This document shows positions 8,650-17,420 of a DNA stretch of 64,000 nucleotides, piece by piece. A model generated the notes under the pieces. The model saw nothing but the letters and a program-made list of their open reading frames with translations. It searched no databases and was not told the origin of the DNA. Source of the stretch: Paraburkholderia madseniana (GTDB lineage: Bacteria; Pseudomonadota; Gammaproteobacteria; Burkholderiales; Burkholderiaceae). Position 1 is the stretch's first letter. Each line of letters opens with the position of its first letter. The DNA is taken from the NCBI RefSeq assembly GCF_009690905.1, contig NZ_VOSW01000024.1:38080-102079 (forward strand), written 5' to 3'. Position numbers and translations under genes: made by a program.

Positions 8650-9648
8650 TTAAGCAAGTGTCGCCACGAGTACCGCCTTGATCGTGTGCATGCGGTTTTC
8701 AGCCTGCGAAAACACGATCGACGCATTCGATTCGAAGACTTCGTCGCTAACTTCGAGCTCGGACAGACCGAAGTGCTCGTGAATCTGCCGGCCGGTCTCG
8801 GTCTCCAGATTGTGATAAGCGGGTAGGCAATGCATGAAGTGGGTGCGCTGCTTGCCCGTCGCTTTCATCAACCCGGCATTGACCTGGTATGGCCGCAGGA
8901 GCTCGATGCGCGGCCCCCAGGCCTCCACCGGCTCGCCCATCGAAACCCATACGTCGGTATAGACAAAGTCGGCGCCGCTCACTGCCTCATGGGGATCGTC
9001 GACGATCGTCACGCGAGCGCCGGTCCGTTCCGCAAGGCGCCGCATCTGTTCCACAAGGTTGTCGTGGGGCCACAGTTCGCGCGGCGCGGCAATACGCACA
9101 TCCATGCCCATCTGCACGCCGCCGATCAGCAGTGAATTGCCCATGTTGAAGCGGGCGTCGCCGAGATAGCAGAATGACAGCTCGTGCAGTGGCTTTTCGC
9201 CAAATTCCTGCATCGTCAGCAGGTCCGCGAGTACCTGGGTCGGATGGAATTCGTCGGTCAGGCCGTTCCATACGGGAACATGCGAATACTTCGCGAGATC
9301 CTCCACTACGCTCTGGTGAAAGCCGCGATATTCAATCCCGTCGTAGAGCCGGCCGAGCACGCGCGCGGTGTCTTTGAGCGACTCCTTGCGGCCAAGTTGC
9401 GAGCTCGCCGAATCGATGTAGGTGACATGGCCGCCCTGGTCGTGCACGGCAACCTCGAATGCGCAGCGCGTGCGGGTCGAGGTCTTTTCAAAAATCAGCG
9501 CGATGTTCTTGCCGTTGAGCCGAGCGACTTCGTTGCCGGCGTATTTGGCGCGCTTCAGTTCGGCGGCGAGGTCGAGGAGAAAACGGATGTCGCGCGGGGT
9601 GAAGTCCTGCATATTTAGCAGGCTGCGGTTGCGCAGGTTGAATGCCAT
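8650..9648 (-). CDS. arcB: Ornithine carbamoyltransferase, catabolic
   Basis: A 332-residue ornithine carbamoyltransferase that here would split citrulline with phosphate into ornithine and carbamoyl phosphate. The carbamoyl-phosphate motif STRTR, the HQ-type region, DARFNMGNSLL, and the ornithine-site HCLPAYHN are visible. The start at 9648 has AAGGA upstream; the open frame extends 25 codons further without a ribosome site. It lies between arcA and arcC in one operon, so the catabolic role is inferred from context; the sequence alone could also fit the anabolic ArgF. Confidence 0.95.
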   Translation of the reverse strand: MAFNLRNRSLLNMQDFTPRDIRFLLDLAAELKRAKYAGNEVARLNGKNIALIFEKTSTRTRCAFEVAVHDQGGHVTYIDSASSQLGRKESLKDTARVLGRLYDGIEYRGFHQSVVEDLAKYSHVPVWNGLTDEFHPTQVLADLLTMQEFGEKPLHELSFCYLGDARFNMGNSLLIGGVQMGMDVRIAAPRELWPHDNLVEQMRRLAERTGARVTIVDDPHEAVSGADFVYTDVWVSMGEPVEAWGPRIELLRPYQVNAGLMKATGKQRTHFMHCLPAYHNLETETGRQIHEHFGLSELEVSDEVFESNASIVFSQAENRMHTIKAVLVATLA

Positions 9649-9686
9649 GGCGTGTGGTCCTTGAAATATGGGAGGCAGGAGGAGTG

Positions 9687-10904
9687 TCAGACGGGATCGC
9701 GTTCGATCGGACAGGTCATGCAATGTCCGCCGCCGCGCCCGCGCCCCAGTTCCCCGCTCGGAATCGTGATGACTTCGACGCCCGCCTTACGCAGCAGCGT
9801 GTTCGTGTAGACGTTGCGGTTGTAGGCCACCACGACGCCTGGCGCGAGCGCGATCACGTTGTTGCCGTCGTCCCACTGTTCGCGCTCGACCTCCCATGTG
9901 TCGCCACCGGTGGCGACGGTGCGAAGTTCTTTAAGACCTAGCGCCTGGGCGACGACATCGAGAAACGATGCGGTCTCGGGCCGGACATCGAGCGTGTGTG
10001 GCCGTTGCGACGGGCGCAGGCTGGTGCAGCGAATGCCATCGACGACTTCCGGAAAGATCGTGACCAGGTCGCGGTCGCAGAAGGTCAGCACCGTATCGAG
10101 ATGCATCGCGCCGCGCGAACGTGGCAACTGCGCGGCGATTACATGTTTCACCGATTCATGTGCGAAAAGAGATCGTGCGAGTTGTGCGACGCCCTGCGGC
10201 GACGTGCGCTCACCCATGCCGATGAGTACAACGTCGCGCGATAAAGGCATGACGTCGCCGCCTTCCAGCGTAGCGCCGCCATGATCGAGATCAGGGCCGC
10301 CCCACCAGATGCGCGTGCCACCGCTGAACAGTGGATGAAAACGGTAGATTGCCGCGCTCAATAGCGTTTCCTGGCGACGCGCGGGCCAGTACATCGAGCC
10401 GAGTACGGCGCCGTCGTTGATCCAGCAACTGTTGTCGCGGGTAAAGAGCGTATTGGGCAACGGCGGGAGGAGAAACCCGGCAGGCTCTGTACATTTCGCC
10501 AGCAAGCCCGTGGGCTCAAACGGCAGCTCGGCCCGCACGATCCCGCCGATCAGCCTGGTGGCGAGCTCGGCGGCTTTCATCTCGTTGAGCCAGGGCAGCA
10601 GTTGCGCGGATAGTTCCAGGTCGACAGTGCCTGACGACAGCTTGCGTTCGAGTACCCAGTCGCGTGCTTCCTGGCCTTGCAGAATGTCCGCGAGCAGGTC
10701 ATGCATATCGAGTACTTCAATGCCGCGATCCTGCATCGCGCTAACAAACGCGTAGTGGTCGGTCTTGGCCTGGGAAACCCACAATACATCGTCGAACAGA
10801 AGTTCGCGGCAATTGGCCGGGGTCAGGCGCGCCTGGGCGAGCCCGGGCCGGCAGACCATGACCTTGCGCAAGGTGCCGACCTCGGAAAAGACGCCGAGTG
10901 CCAT
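9687..10904 (-). CDS. arcA: Arginine deiminase
   Basis: A 405-residue arginine deiminase, converting arginine to citrulline and ammonia. The guanidine-modifying family residues are in place: FTRDNSCW for the substrate Asp, HLDTVLTF for the catalytic His/Asp, and the nucleophilic Cys in HCMTCPIERD near the C-terminus. AAGGAG precedes the ATG. It is the second gene of the arc operon, 25 bp after arcD and 38 bp before the transferase gene. Together these give one ATP per arginine, with ammonia to raise pH, and are commonly induced without oxygen. Confidence 0.97.
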   Translation of the reverse strand: MALGVFSEVGTLRKVMVCRPGLAQARLTPANCRELLFDDVLWVSQAKTDHYAFVSAMQDRGIEVLDMHDLLADILQGQEARDWVLERKLSSGTVDLELSAQLLPWLNEMKAAELATRLIGGIVRAELPFEPTGLLAKCTEPAGFLLPPLPNTLFTRDNSCWINDGAVLGSMYWPARRQETLLSAAIYRFHPLFSGGTRIWWGGPDLDHGGATLEGGDVMPLSRDVVLIGMGERTSPQGVAQLARSLFAHESVKHVIAAQLPRSRGAMHLDTVLTFCDRDLVTIFPEVVDGIRCTSLRPSQRPHTLDVRPETASFLDVVAQALGLKELRTVATGGDTWEVEREQWDDGNNVIALAPGVVVAYNRNVYTNTLLRKAGVEVITIPSGELGRGRGGGHCMTCPIERDPV

Positions 10905-10929
10905 AGAGGTTCTCCTTGTAGTGGGCGGC

Positions 10930-12411
10930 TTACAGGCCTAACGCGCCGCTTGACAGCAGCCAGGCGGCGATTGCGGCGAGTCCGATCAGCGCGGCCAGAA
11001 TGACGGCTTCGAAGGGCTTGAAAAGACGTGCGCCGCGTTCGTGTTTTGCCCAGCCATACAGCAGCACGCCGGGCGCGTAGAGGAGGGCGGAAAGCAGCAG
11101 ATACTTCGGGCCGGCCGCATACAGCAGCCAGCAGCAATAGACGCTTGCGGTCGCGCCGATCAGCATGTCGCGTCCACGAACGGTGTCGGTTACGGCGTAG
11201 CCTTCGCCGCGTATGGCAATGCGGGTCGCGTACACAGCCGAGAAAAGATAGGGAACAAGGATCATCGAGGTCGCGAGCGAGATCAACGCCTGGTAGGTCG
11301 CGTTCGACACCAGCGTGATGATCAGGAACAGCTGCACGAGCCCGTTTGTCACCCACAGTGCATTGGCAGGTACGCCGTGGCTGTTTTCTCGGGCGAGGAA
11401 GGCCGGCATCACGCCGCCGCTCGCGGGCGTGAACAGCGTTTCCGCAGCCAGCAAGGTCCACGCGAGCAGCGCACCGCCTACCGACACCAGCAGCCCGATG
11501 CTGATCAGTACCGCTCCCCAGGTGCCGACGGCCTTGTCGAGCACGCCAGCCATCGACGGGTTCTTCATTGCGGCCAGATCGCTCTGCGAGACGATGCCAA
11601 GCGACAGCAGCGATACCGCCATCAGCAACAGCAACACCACTGTGAAACCGAGGAGGGTCGCGCGCCCAATATCCTGACGACGTTGCGCGCGGGCCGAAAA
11701 CACATTTGCGCCCTCGATGCCGATGAATACCCATACGGTGATCAGCATCGTGCTTTTGACCTGCGTGAACACGCTGCCGAGCTTCGGGCTGCCCCAGAAG
11801 TCCTGCGTGAAGATGTGGCTTCTGAATGCCGCGAGCGCGAGCAGAATGAACAGCAACAGAGGAATGACCTTGGCCACCGTAGTGATCGCATTGAGAACGG
11901 CCGCGCTGCGCACGCCACGCAGAATCACCGCATGCATGATCCACAGCACGATCGACGCGCCCAATACCGCGGCGCGTGTGTTGCCGTCGCCGAACACCGG
12001 GAAGAAATAGCCTAGCGTGCCGAAGACGATGACGAGATAGCCGACATTGCCGATCCACGCGCTGACCCAGTATCCCCACGCCGAGTTGAAGCCGACGAAT
12101 TCGCCGGCGCTTGCGCGCGCATAAGCATAGATGCCGTTGTCGAGATCGGGTTTTCGCGTCGTCAGGGTCTGGTAAACGAACGCGAGCATCAACATGCCCA
12201 CACCGGTAATCAGCCAGCCAATCAGGACCGCAGCTGCGCCGGCGCCCGACGCCATGTTCTGCGGCAGCGAAAACACACCGCTGCCGATCATCGACCCGAT
12301 CACAAGCGCCGTCAGCAGGCCGAGCCGCAGGGGCTTCGCCGTCGAGACCTTCGTCTGGGTGGCCGCTCCGGACACAGGTGGTCCCGACAATGAATCCGCT
12401 AGATTCTTCAT
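10930..12411 (-). CDS. arcD: Arginine/ornithine antiporter (APC family)
   Basis: A 493-residue inner-membrane amino-acid transporter with about twelve to thirteen hydrophobic segments and the APC motif IGSGVFSLPQNMASGAG near residues 40-56. Its place at the head of arcD-arcA-OTC-arcC supports exchange of external arginine for internal ornithine. GAGGG precedes the ATG. The likely FNR box lies at 12472-12485, inside the 3' end of the neighbouring beta-CASP gene. Specificity is inferred from context; APC members also include lysine and agmatine exchangers. Confidence 0.93.
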   Translation of the reverse strand: MKNLADSLSGPPVSGAATQTKVSTAKPLRLGLLTALVIGSMIGSGVFSLPQNMASGAGAAAVLIGWLITGVGMLMLAFVYQTLTTRKPDLDNGIYAYARASAGEFVGFNSAWGYWVSAWIGNVGYLVIVFGTLGYFFPVFGDGNTRAAVLGASIVLWIMHAVILRGVRSAAVLNAITTVAKVIPLLLFILLALAAFRSHIFTQDFWGSPKLGSVFTQVKSTMLITVWVFIGIEGANVFSARAQRRQDIGRATLLGFTVVLLLLMAVSLLSLGIVSQSDLAAMKNPSMAGVLDKAVGTWGAVLISIGLLVSVGGALLAWTLLAAETLFTPASGGVMPAFLARENSHGVPANALWVTNGLVQLFLIITLVSNATYQALISLATSMILVPYLFSAVYATRIAIRGEGYAVTDTVRGRDMLIGATASVYCCWLLYAAGPKYLLLSALLYAPGVLLYGWAKHERGARLFKPFEAVILAALIGLAAIAAWLLSSGALGL

Positions 12412-12444
12412 GACATGCCCTCGTTATTCTTCAAGATACGTTGA

Positions 12445-13905
12445 TTAGCTCACTTCGGGACGGCTGGCCGATTGATCTGGATCAGCCATTTCAGGGTCGG
12501 ACATCGCCGTTGCCGCGCAGGGATGAATGTCTGCATCGCCGCCCGATCCGGGCAGTTCGACGGATTCAAGATAAGTGGGCACCTCGCAGTGCCAGTGAAG
12601 CGTTTCTTCGATATGACGCCGCAGCGCATCAGCAGCGGCAGGCTCGCCGTGGGTGATGAACGTTCGCTCCGGCGGCACGGAGATGGAGTGAAGCCATTTC
12701 GTCAGTTCCTGGTAATCCGCATGCGCGGACAACGACGAAAGCGTGACGACCGAAGCCCGCACGGGCACATAATCGCCGTGAATCTTGATCGCGGGCTCAT
12801 GGGCTCCAAGCGCCGCGCCGCGTGTGCCGGTCGCCTGGTAGCCGACCAGCGCGATCGTGTTGCGGCTATCGGGCGCGAACGCCTTCAGGTGATGCACGAC
12901 CCGCCCGCCGGTCGCCATCCCGCTGCCGGCGATCACCACCATCGGACCGTGCCGCGCCGAGACGGCCTTGGATTCGTCGACGGTACGCACCATTTCGGCT
13001 GCGCTGCTGATCGCGTTGGCTTCGGTCATCGTGAGGCGATGCTCGCCCACGTGATGCCGGTACAGTTGCGTGACGCTCGACGCCATCGGGCTGTCGAGAA
13101 ACACCGGCACATTGGCCATCCGGCCAGATGCCTTCAGGCGAGCGATGTAGTGAAGAATGGATTGCGCACGGCCGACCGCGAAACATGGAATCACGACCAC
13201 GCCACCGTGCTGGAAGGTGCGCGCGAAGATGTCGGCGAGTTCGGTGGCCGGATCGGCGGCCTCGTGCAGACGATCCCCGTAGGTGGACTCGACTACCAGA
13301 TAGTCGGCGTGCGCAAGCGGCATGGGCGCGCGCATGATCGGATCGTTCGGACGGCCAACATCGCCCGAGAAGGCGATCACCTTGCCTTCCATGCACACCA
13401 CGACGCTGGCGGCGCCCAGAATGTGCCCGGACGGCAACAGCCGGAAGCACGCTTGCTCGTTCAGTTGCTTCGGGACATCGAACTCGCGTGGCACGAGCAG
13501 CTGCAACACCTTTTCGGCGTCTTCGAGCGTGTATAGCGGCAGCGCCGGATGATGTTTCGAAAATCCATGCCGGTTCGCGAAAGCAGCCTCTTCTTCCTGC
13601 AGTTTGGCGCTGTCGCGCAACAACACTTCGCACAGGTCGCGGGTGCCACGGGTGCAATAGACGGGTCCCCGATATCCCATCCGCGCGAGGACTGGCAGAT
13701 AACCGCTGTGATCCAGGTGGGCATGCGTCAGGATCACGGCATCGAGTGATTCGACGGGAACCGGGAACGCGCTCCAGTTAAGCAGGCGCAGATTCTTTGT
13801 GCCCTGAAAAAGCCCGCAGTCGATCAGCACCCGAAGGCCGGCTCCCTCCAGCAGATACCTCGAGCCGGTGACGGTTTCTGCCGCACCTAGAAAAGTCAGC
13901 TTCAT
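12445..13905 (-). CDS. MBL-fold beta-CASP RNA-processing-type hydrolase
   Basis: A 486-residue metallo-beta-lactamase with an inserted beta-CASP domain and C-terminal RMMBL motif. The zinc site HAHLDH is at residues 61-66; later motifs SPMASS, IAGSGMATGG and LSAHADYQEL are those of the CPSF/YSH1-type exonuclease family. Such proteins act on RNA 3' ends or as endonucleases; the substrate here is unknown. AGAGGTG precedes the start. The last 40 residues, after the RMMBL motif, hold the FNR box for arcD in their coding DNA. It may form a unit with the small gene 36 bp upstream at 13942-14181. Confidence 0.9.
   Translation of the reverse strand: MKLTFLGAAETVTGSRYLLEGAGLRVLIDCGLFQGTKNLRLLNWSAFPVPVESLDAVILTHAHLDHSGYLPVLARMGYRGPVYCTRGTRDLCEVLLRDSAKLQEEEAAFANRHGFSKHHPALPLYTLEDAEKVLQLLVPREFDVPKQLNEQACFRLLPSGHILGAASVVVCMEGKVIAFSGDVGRPNDPIMRAPMPLAHADYLVVESTYGDRLHEAADPATELADIFARTFQHGGVVVIPCFAVGRAQSILHYIARLKASGRMANVPVFLDSPMASSVTQLYRHHVGEHRLTMTEANAISSAAEMVRTVDESKAVSARHGPMVVIAGSGMATGGRVVHHLKAFAPDSRNTIALVGYQATGTRGAALGAHEPAIKIHGDYVPVRASVVTLSSLSAHADYQELTKWLHSISVPPERTFITHGEPAAADALRRHIEETLHWHCEVPTYLESVELPGSGGDADIHPCAATAMSDPEMADPDQSASRPEVS
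12472..12485 (-). promoter_or_regulatory. FNR box for the arc operon, inside coding DNA
   Basis: TTGATCTGGATCAG differs from the consensus at one base and lies 61 bp upstream of the arcD start. It is within the last codons of the beta-CASP gene. A weak -10-like GCTAAT (minus strand, 12444-12449) is about 32 bp away. Confidence 0.7.
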
Positions 13906-13941
13906 TGCTTCACCTCTTTTGGCGGATGAGCCGCACGCCCG

Positions 13942-14181
13942 TCACACTGCAGCGCGTTGGCCGAAGTTGTTGCAGAGGGCTTCAGCGAAGCGTTTGAAGG
14001 CGTGCAGCGAGCCCGCGATGCTCTGATACTTCTCGCGGCCAATTTGTCCGTCCAGCGTGATCAGCATTCCGGACTCTCGGGCCAGCGCGAGAATTTCATC
14101 GAATTCACTGACGGCGTTGCGTGCGTCTTTCGGTTGTCCAGCCAGCGCTGTGGCACGGACGGAAAAAGTATCGTTCGGCAT
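13942..14181 (-). CDS. Small hypothetical protein
   Basis: A 79-residue soluble protein that I do not recognise. It has no signal peptide or membrane segment; the middle is rich in acidic and small residues (SEFDEILALARESG) and the C-terminal third is likely helical (LHAFKRFAEALC). AAGGAGA sits well upstream of the ATG, which supports it as a real gene. It lies 36 bp before the beta-CASP gene on the same strand, so the two are probably co-transcribed. Confidence 0.7.
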   Translation of the reverse strand: MPNDTFSVRATALAGQPKDARNAVSEFDEILALARESGMLITLDGQIGREKYQSIAGSLHAFKRFAEALCNNFGQRAAV

Positions 14182-14217
14182 GGCCGGTCTCCTTACAGGT
14201 CAACCTCCGCGCGCTTA

Positions 14218-14391
14218 TCAAGGGCGTCGCGAGGGTTTCCGATTGCTGCTGTCCTGAAATTCAGTATTGGTCAGCGCATGGCCGATAGAAATCAGGTCGC
14301 GCTGAGCTTGGCGTAGGGCGTCCTGCGTTCTTGTCAGGGATTTCCTACACGCCATGGCGTGGTAATGACGCTCAAGTTCATCGCTTGACAT
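14218..14391 (-). CDS. Candidate 57-codon small gene
   Basis: An open frame of 57 codons (MSSDELERHY to KPSRRP) with a plausible helical composition, 36 bp upstream of the small gene at 13942-14181 on the same strand. Against it: no clear ribosome site, and both a regulatory palindrome (14333-14350) and an FNR-like box (14385-14398) lie within it. It may be a chance frame. Confidence 0.25.
   Translation of the reverse strand: MSSDELERHYHAMACRKSLTRTQDALRQAQRDLISIGHALTNTEFQDSSNRKPSRRP
14333..14350. promoter_or_regulatory. Imperfect palindrome related to the 1296-1315 element
   Basis: GTCAGGGATTTCCTACAC shares TTTCCTACAC with the palindrome at 1296-1315 and lies about 140 bp upstream of the flavodoxin-like gene and the ATPase operon. 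It could be a second site for the LuxR-type regulator of this locus (inference). Confidence 0.35.
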
Positions 14392-14398
14392 GGATCAT
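14385..14398 (+). promoter_or_regulatory. FNR-like box for the flavodoxin gene
   Basis: TTGACATGGATCAT has two mismatches, but TATGCT at 14420-14425 is centred exactly 31 bp downstream, and the start codon follows 62 bp later. Confidence 0.6.
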
Positions 14399-14487
14399 GA
14401 GAACGCGCCCAACCGCACCTATGCTCGTGCCATGCACTGCGAATCCCGCATGTGAGCGCACTGCGGTGTGCGGTCAGGAGATCGGAA

Positions 14488-15000
14488 ATGCCCGAAGCAA
14501 AGGTTCTTGTCGTGTATTACTCGCGTACCGGCACCACGCGTTCGCTCGCGTCGGCGCTCGCAAAGATGCTGGCCGCCGATCTTGAAGAGATCTGCGATTG
14601 CAGCGATCGTGACGGGCCTGGCGGCTATCTGCGCTCACTGTTCGATGCCATCCGCAAGCGGCACGTTGAAATCGTACCGGCGGGGCTGGACGTCTCGGCG
14701 TACGACCTCGTTGTCATCGGGTCGCCGGTGTGGGCGAGTTCGGTATCAGCACCGGTGCGTTCTTACCTCATCGAGAACCGGGCACAGCTGCCGCAAGTGG
14801 CGTTCTTTTGCAGCTTCGGTGGAGGAGGCGCTGACAAAGCGCTGCATGAGATGCAGCAGATTGTGGGCAAGCCGGCCGTCGCCGAATGCAAAGTCACTGC
14901 GAGCGAGGTTCATCACGGCGCACACACCGCGCTTGCGGCTTTTGTCAGCGAACTTAAGCGGCACATCGCCAAATCCCGAAATCTGGAATGGGCGTGCTGA
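14488..15000 (+). CDS. Flavodoxin/WrbA-like FMN protein
   Basis: A 170-residue flavodoxin-like fold. The phosphate-binding loop is YSRTGTTRSLA (residues 10-20), followed by YDLVVIGSPVWASSVSAP, the loop that contacts the flavin ring. Such proteins bind FMN and act as small electron carriers or quinone reductases. The ATG at 14488 has CAGGAGA upstream; the frame extends 12 codons further without support. It is followed by the N-ATPase operon, which has its own FNR box, so it is probably a separate unit with read-through possible. Confidence 0.88.
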   Translation: MPEAKVLVVYYSRTGTTRSLASALAKMLAADLEEICDCSDRDGPGGYLRSLFDAIRKRHVEIVPAGLDVSAYDLVVIGSPVWASSVSAPVRSYLIENRAQLPQVAFFCSFGGGGADKALHEMQQIVGKPAVAECKVTASEVHHGAHTALAAFVSELKRHIAKSRNLEWAC

Positions 15001-15079
15001 TCCGTCGACACTTCGTAACGATGGGCGTGGCATAGTCGGCCTCTCGCTCAGGCATCGTGAGGCGTCATTTCTCATACGT

Positions 15080-15093
15080 TTGATGGAAGTCAA
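15080..15093 (+). promoter_or_regulatory. FNR box for the N-ATPase operon
   Basis: TTGATGGAAGTCAA has one mismatch to the consensus; TATCGT at 15115-15120 is centred exactly 31 bp downstream. It lies 65 bp before the atpD start codon, so the alternative ATPase should be induced without oxygen. Confidence 0.8.
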
Positions 15094-15157
15094 TTTATCG
15101 GTCGATTGGGGCGGTATCGTGCGACTATCAAAAAAGCGGCCGCAAGGAATCCTCGAT

Positions 15158-16651
15158 ATGTCGACTCATTCAACAGCACCCTTGCCAGCGAGACAGCCCG
15201 CCGTAAGCGACGGTAGCGTTGTCGCTGTGCGGGGCGCAGTGGTCGACGTCAGGTTTGCGGGTGATCAGCTTCCGGCCATCGACGACGCGCTCCTCATCCT
15301 GCCGGACGATCTCGCGCCGGTTCTCGCCGAAGTTCAAGCCCACCTGAGCGAAACAACGGTGCGGGCGCTGGCGCTGCAATCGACGGCGGGATTGCGGCGC
15401 GGCGCGCGCGTGCGGGCCTGTGGCGGTCCCATTGAGGCGCCAGTCGGCGAGGCGGTGCTCGGCAGGCTGCTCGACGTGACGGGCGCGACCCGCGACGACG
15501 GCGCGGCGCTCCCCGCGCAGATCGAGCGCCGTCCGATTCATCGTGCAGCGCCGCCGCTCGCCGCGCAGACCGGCGCCACTACGCTGTTTTCGACGGGCAT
15601 CAAGGTAATCGACCTGCTTGCGCCGCTCGCCCAGGGCGGCAAGGCGGCGATGTTCGGTGGTGCGGGCGTTGGCAAGACCGTCCTGGTCATGGAATTAATC
15701 CATGCGATGGTCGAGCGCTACCAGGGGATTTCGGTGTTCGCAGGCGTTGGCGAACGCTCGCGCGAAGGCCACGAGATGCTGCTCGACATGCGCACGTCGG
15801 GCGTGCTGGCGCGCACGGTGCTGGTGTACGGCCAGATGAACGAACCGCCTGGCGCACGCTGGCGCGTGCCGTTTACGGCATTGACGATCGCCGAGTATTT
15901 CCGGGACGAACGCCGGCAAAACGTACTGCTGCTGATGGATAACGTGTTTCGCTTCGTGCAGGCGGGTGCCGAGGTGTCGGGCCTGCTGGGGCGCATGCCT
16001 TCGCGAGTCGGCTACCAGCCTACGCTGGCGAGCGAAGTCGCCAGTCTGCAGGAGCGCATAGTGTCGGTCGGCGACGTATCGGTCACGGCAATCGAGGCCG
16101 TGTACGTGCCCGCCGACGATTTCACCGACCCTGCCGTGACCGCGATCGCCGCGCATATCGACAGCATGGTCGTGTTGTCCCGTTCGATGGCCGCCGAAGG
16201 CATGTATCCCGCCATCGATCCGATCGCGTCGTCTTCGATCCTGCTCGATCCGCTCGTAGTCGGCGAGGAACACGCGGCAGTCGCGACCGAGGTGCGCCGG
16301 ATCATCGAGCACTACCGCGAACTACAGGACGTGATCTCCTTGCTCGGTATCGAGGAACTGGGCGCCGAAGACCGCGCTCTCGTAGGGCGTGCGCGGCGCC
16401 TGCAGCGCTTCCTGACCCAGCCGTTTGCCGTGACCGAAGCCTTCACGGGCGAAGCAGGCCGCTCCGTGGCAGTCGCCGACACGATCGCCGGCTGCAAGGC
16501 GATTCTCGCCGGCGAGTGCGATACATGGCAGGAAAGCTCGCTCTACATGATCGGCACGCTCGACGAAGGCCGTCGCAAGGAAGAGGCGGCCGCCTCGCAG
16601 GACATGGCGGCGCACGGCATGGAGGCGCACGGCATGGAGGCGGTGCCATGA
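15158..16651 (+). CDS. atpD: N-type ATP synthase subunit beta
   Basis: A 497-residue F1 beta subunit. The P-loop GGAGVGKT is at residues 167-174, followed by GERSREG and the catalytic region LLMDNVFRF. It heads an operon with the order D-C-Q-R-B-E-F-A-G, which defines the N-ATPase family: an extra F-type enzyme carried beside the housekeeping one. AAGGA precedes the ATG. The C-terminus carries an extra Met/His-rich tail (AHGMEAHGMEAVP) made by a 15-bp tandem duplication. It overlaps atpC by 4 bp. Confidence 0.97.
   Translation: MSTHSTAPLPARQPAVSDGSVVAVRGAVVDVRFAGDQLPAIDDALLILPDDLAPVLAEVQAHLSETTVRALALQSTAGLRRGARVRACGGPIEAPVGEAVLGRLLDVTGATRDDGAALPAQIERRPIHRAAPPLAAQTGATTLFSTGIKVIDLLAPLAQGGKAAMFGGAGVGKTVLVMELIHAMVERYQGISVFAGVGERSREGHEMLLDMRTSGVLARTVLVYGQMNEPPGARWRVPFTALTIAEYFRDERRQNVLLLMDNVFRFVQAGAEVSGLLGRMPSRVGYQPTLASEVASLQERIVSVGDVSVTAIEAVYVPADDFTDPAVTAIAAHIDSMVVLSRSMAAEGMYPAIDPIASSSILLDPLVVGEEHAAVATEVRRIIEHYRELQDVISLLGIEELGAEDRALVGRARRLQRFLTQPFAVTEAFTGEAGRSVAVADTIAGCKAILAGECDTWQESSLYMIGTLDEGRRKEEAAASQDMAAHGMEAHGMEAVP
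16612..16641 (+). repeat. Two tandem 15-bp repeats at the atpD 3' end
   Basis: GCACGGCATGGAGGC occurs twice head to tail in frame, giving HGMEA-HGMEA in the beta-subunit tail. An imperfect earlier copy (GACATGGCGGC) precedes it. Copy number could vary between strains without breaking the frame. Confidence 0.8.
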
Positions 16652-17106
16652 GCGCCGCGCCGCTAACCTTGACTGTGGCGACGCCGCTGCGGGTATGGTT
16701 CGACGCTGTCGAGATCGTGTCCCTGCGCGCGGAAGACGCAAGCGGCTCGTTCGGCATCCGCCCCGGACATGCCGATTGCGTGACGCTGCTGGCGCCGTCG
16801 GTGGTCCGTTGGACCTGTACCGACGGTACGACGCGCTATTGCGCGGTGGATGGCGGCGTATTGTTGGTGTCGGGCGGCGTTCGGATATCGATCGCCTGCC
16901 GCGAAGCAATCTCAGGCGATTCGCTGGAAAGTCTGGAAGCCGGGGTCCGCAGCCGCCATGCCGAGGAGGACGATGCGGCGCGGCGTGCCCGTGTCGAGCA
17001 ATTGCAGCTGCATGCTCGCGCCGTGCGTCAGATGTTGCGCTATCTACGGCCGCACCCGGGCGGCGGCGGTGCCGACGGACCCGGTATCGGAGCCAACCCA
17101 CGATGA
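16648..17106 (+). CDS. atpC: N-type ATP synthase subunit epsilon
   Basis: A 152-residue F1 epsilon subunit. The N-terminal beta sandwich (SLRAEDASGSFGIRPGHADC) is clear; the C-terminal part is a charged helical region that ends in a Gly-rich tail (HPGGGGADGPG). Epsilon links the rotor to F1 and can inhibit ATP hydrolysis. It overlaps atpD and atpQ by 4 bp on either side (ATGA), consistent with tight translational coupling across the operon. Confidence 0.93.
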   Translation: MSAAPLTLTVATPLRVWFDAVEIVSLRAEDASGSFGIRPGHADCVTLLAPSVVRWTCTDGTTRYCAVDGGVLLVSGGVRISIACREAISGDSLESLEAGVRSRHAEEDDAARRARVEQLQLHARAVRQMLRYLRPHPGGGGADGPGIGANPR

Positions 17107-17420
17107 ATCCACATCAGATCGACCAGCGCAAACGGCCTGACGACAGGATGGCCGGCGCGGCCCGCCAGGCCGCCGAGCTCGATTCGCGTGGACGCGCTGA
17201 ACCGGAGCCGTCGCTGGGTAGCAGGCTCGGCCAGATTGGCATCCTGGGGTGGGCCATTGTCCTGCCGACGCTGATGGGGCTCGCGATCGGACACTGGCTG
17301 GACCGGACCTTCGGCACGCGCGTGTTCTTCTCGGCGCCGCTGCTGATGATCGGTGCTGCGATCGGTTTCTGGTCGGCGTGGAAATGGATGCATCGTCAGC
17401 AACGGGGGCGCGATGACTAG
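17103..17420 (+). CDS. atpQ: N-ATPase AtpQ (AtpI-like membrane protein)
   Basis: A 105-residue protein with a charged N-terminal half and two membrane segments (about residues 42-60 and 70-90), separated by GHWLDRTFGT. This is the AtpI-like AtpQ characteristic of N-ATPase operons, thought to help c-ring assembly or ion supply. It overlaps atpC by 4 bp and atpR by 8 bp. Confidence 0.9.
   Translation: MNPHQIDQRKRPDDRMAGAARQAAELDSRGRAEPEPSLGSRLGQIGILGWAIVLPTLMGLAIGHWLDRTFGTRVFFSAPLLMIGAAIGFWSAWKWMHRQQRGRDD

Noticed and set aside
10823..12079. A 418-codon open frame overlapping arcD on the same strand
   Set aside because: It is a shadow of arcD in another frame: Arg/Ala-rich, no ribosome site and no family pattern. 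The arcD frame has clear APC motifs.
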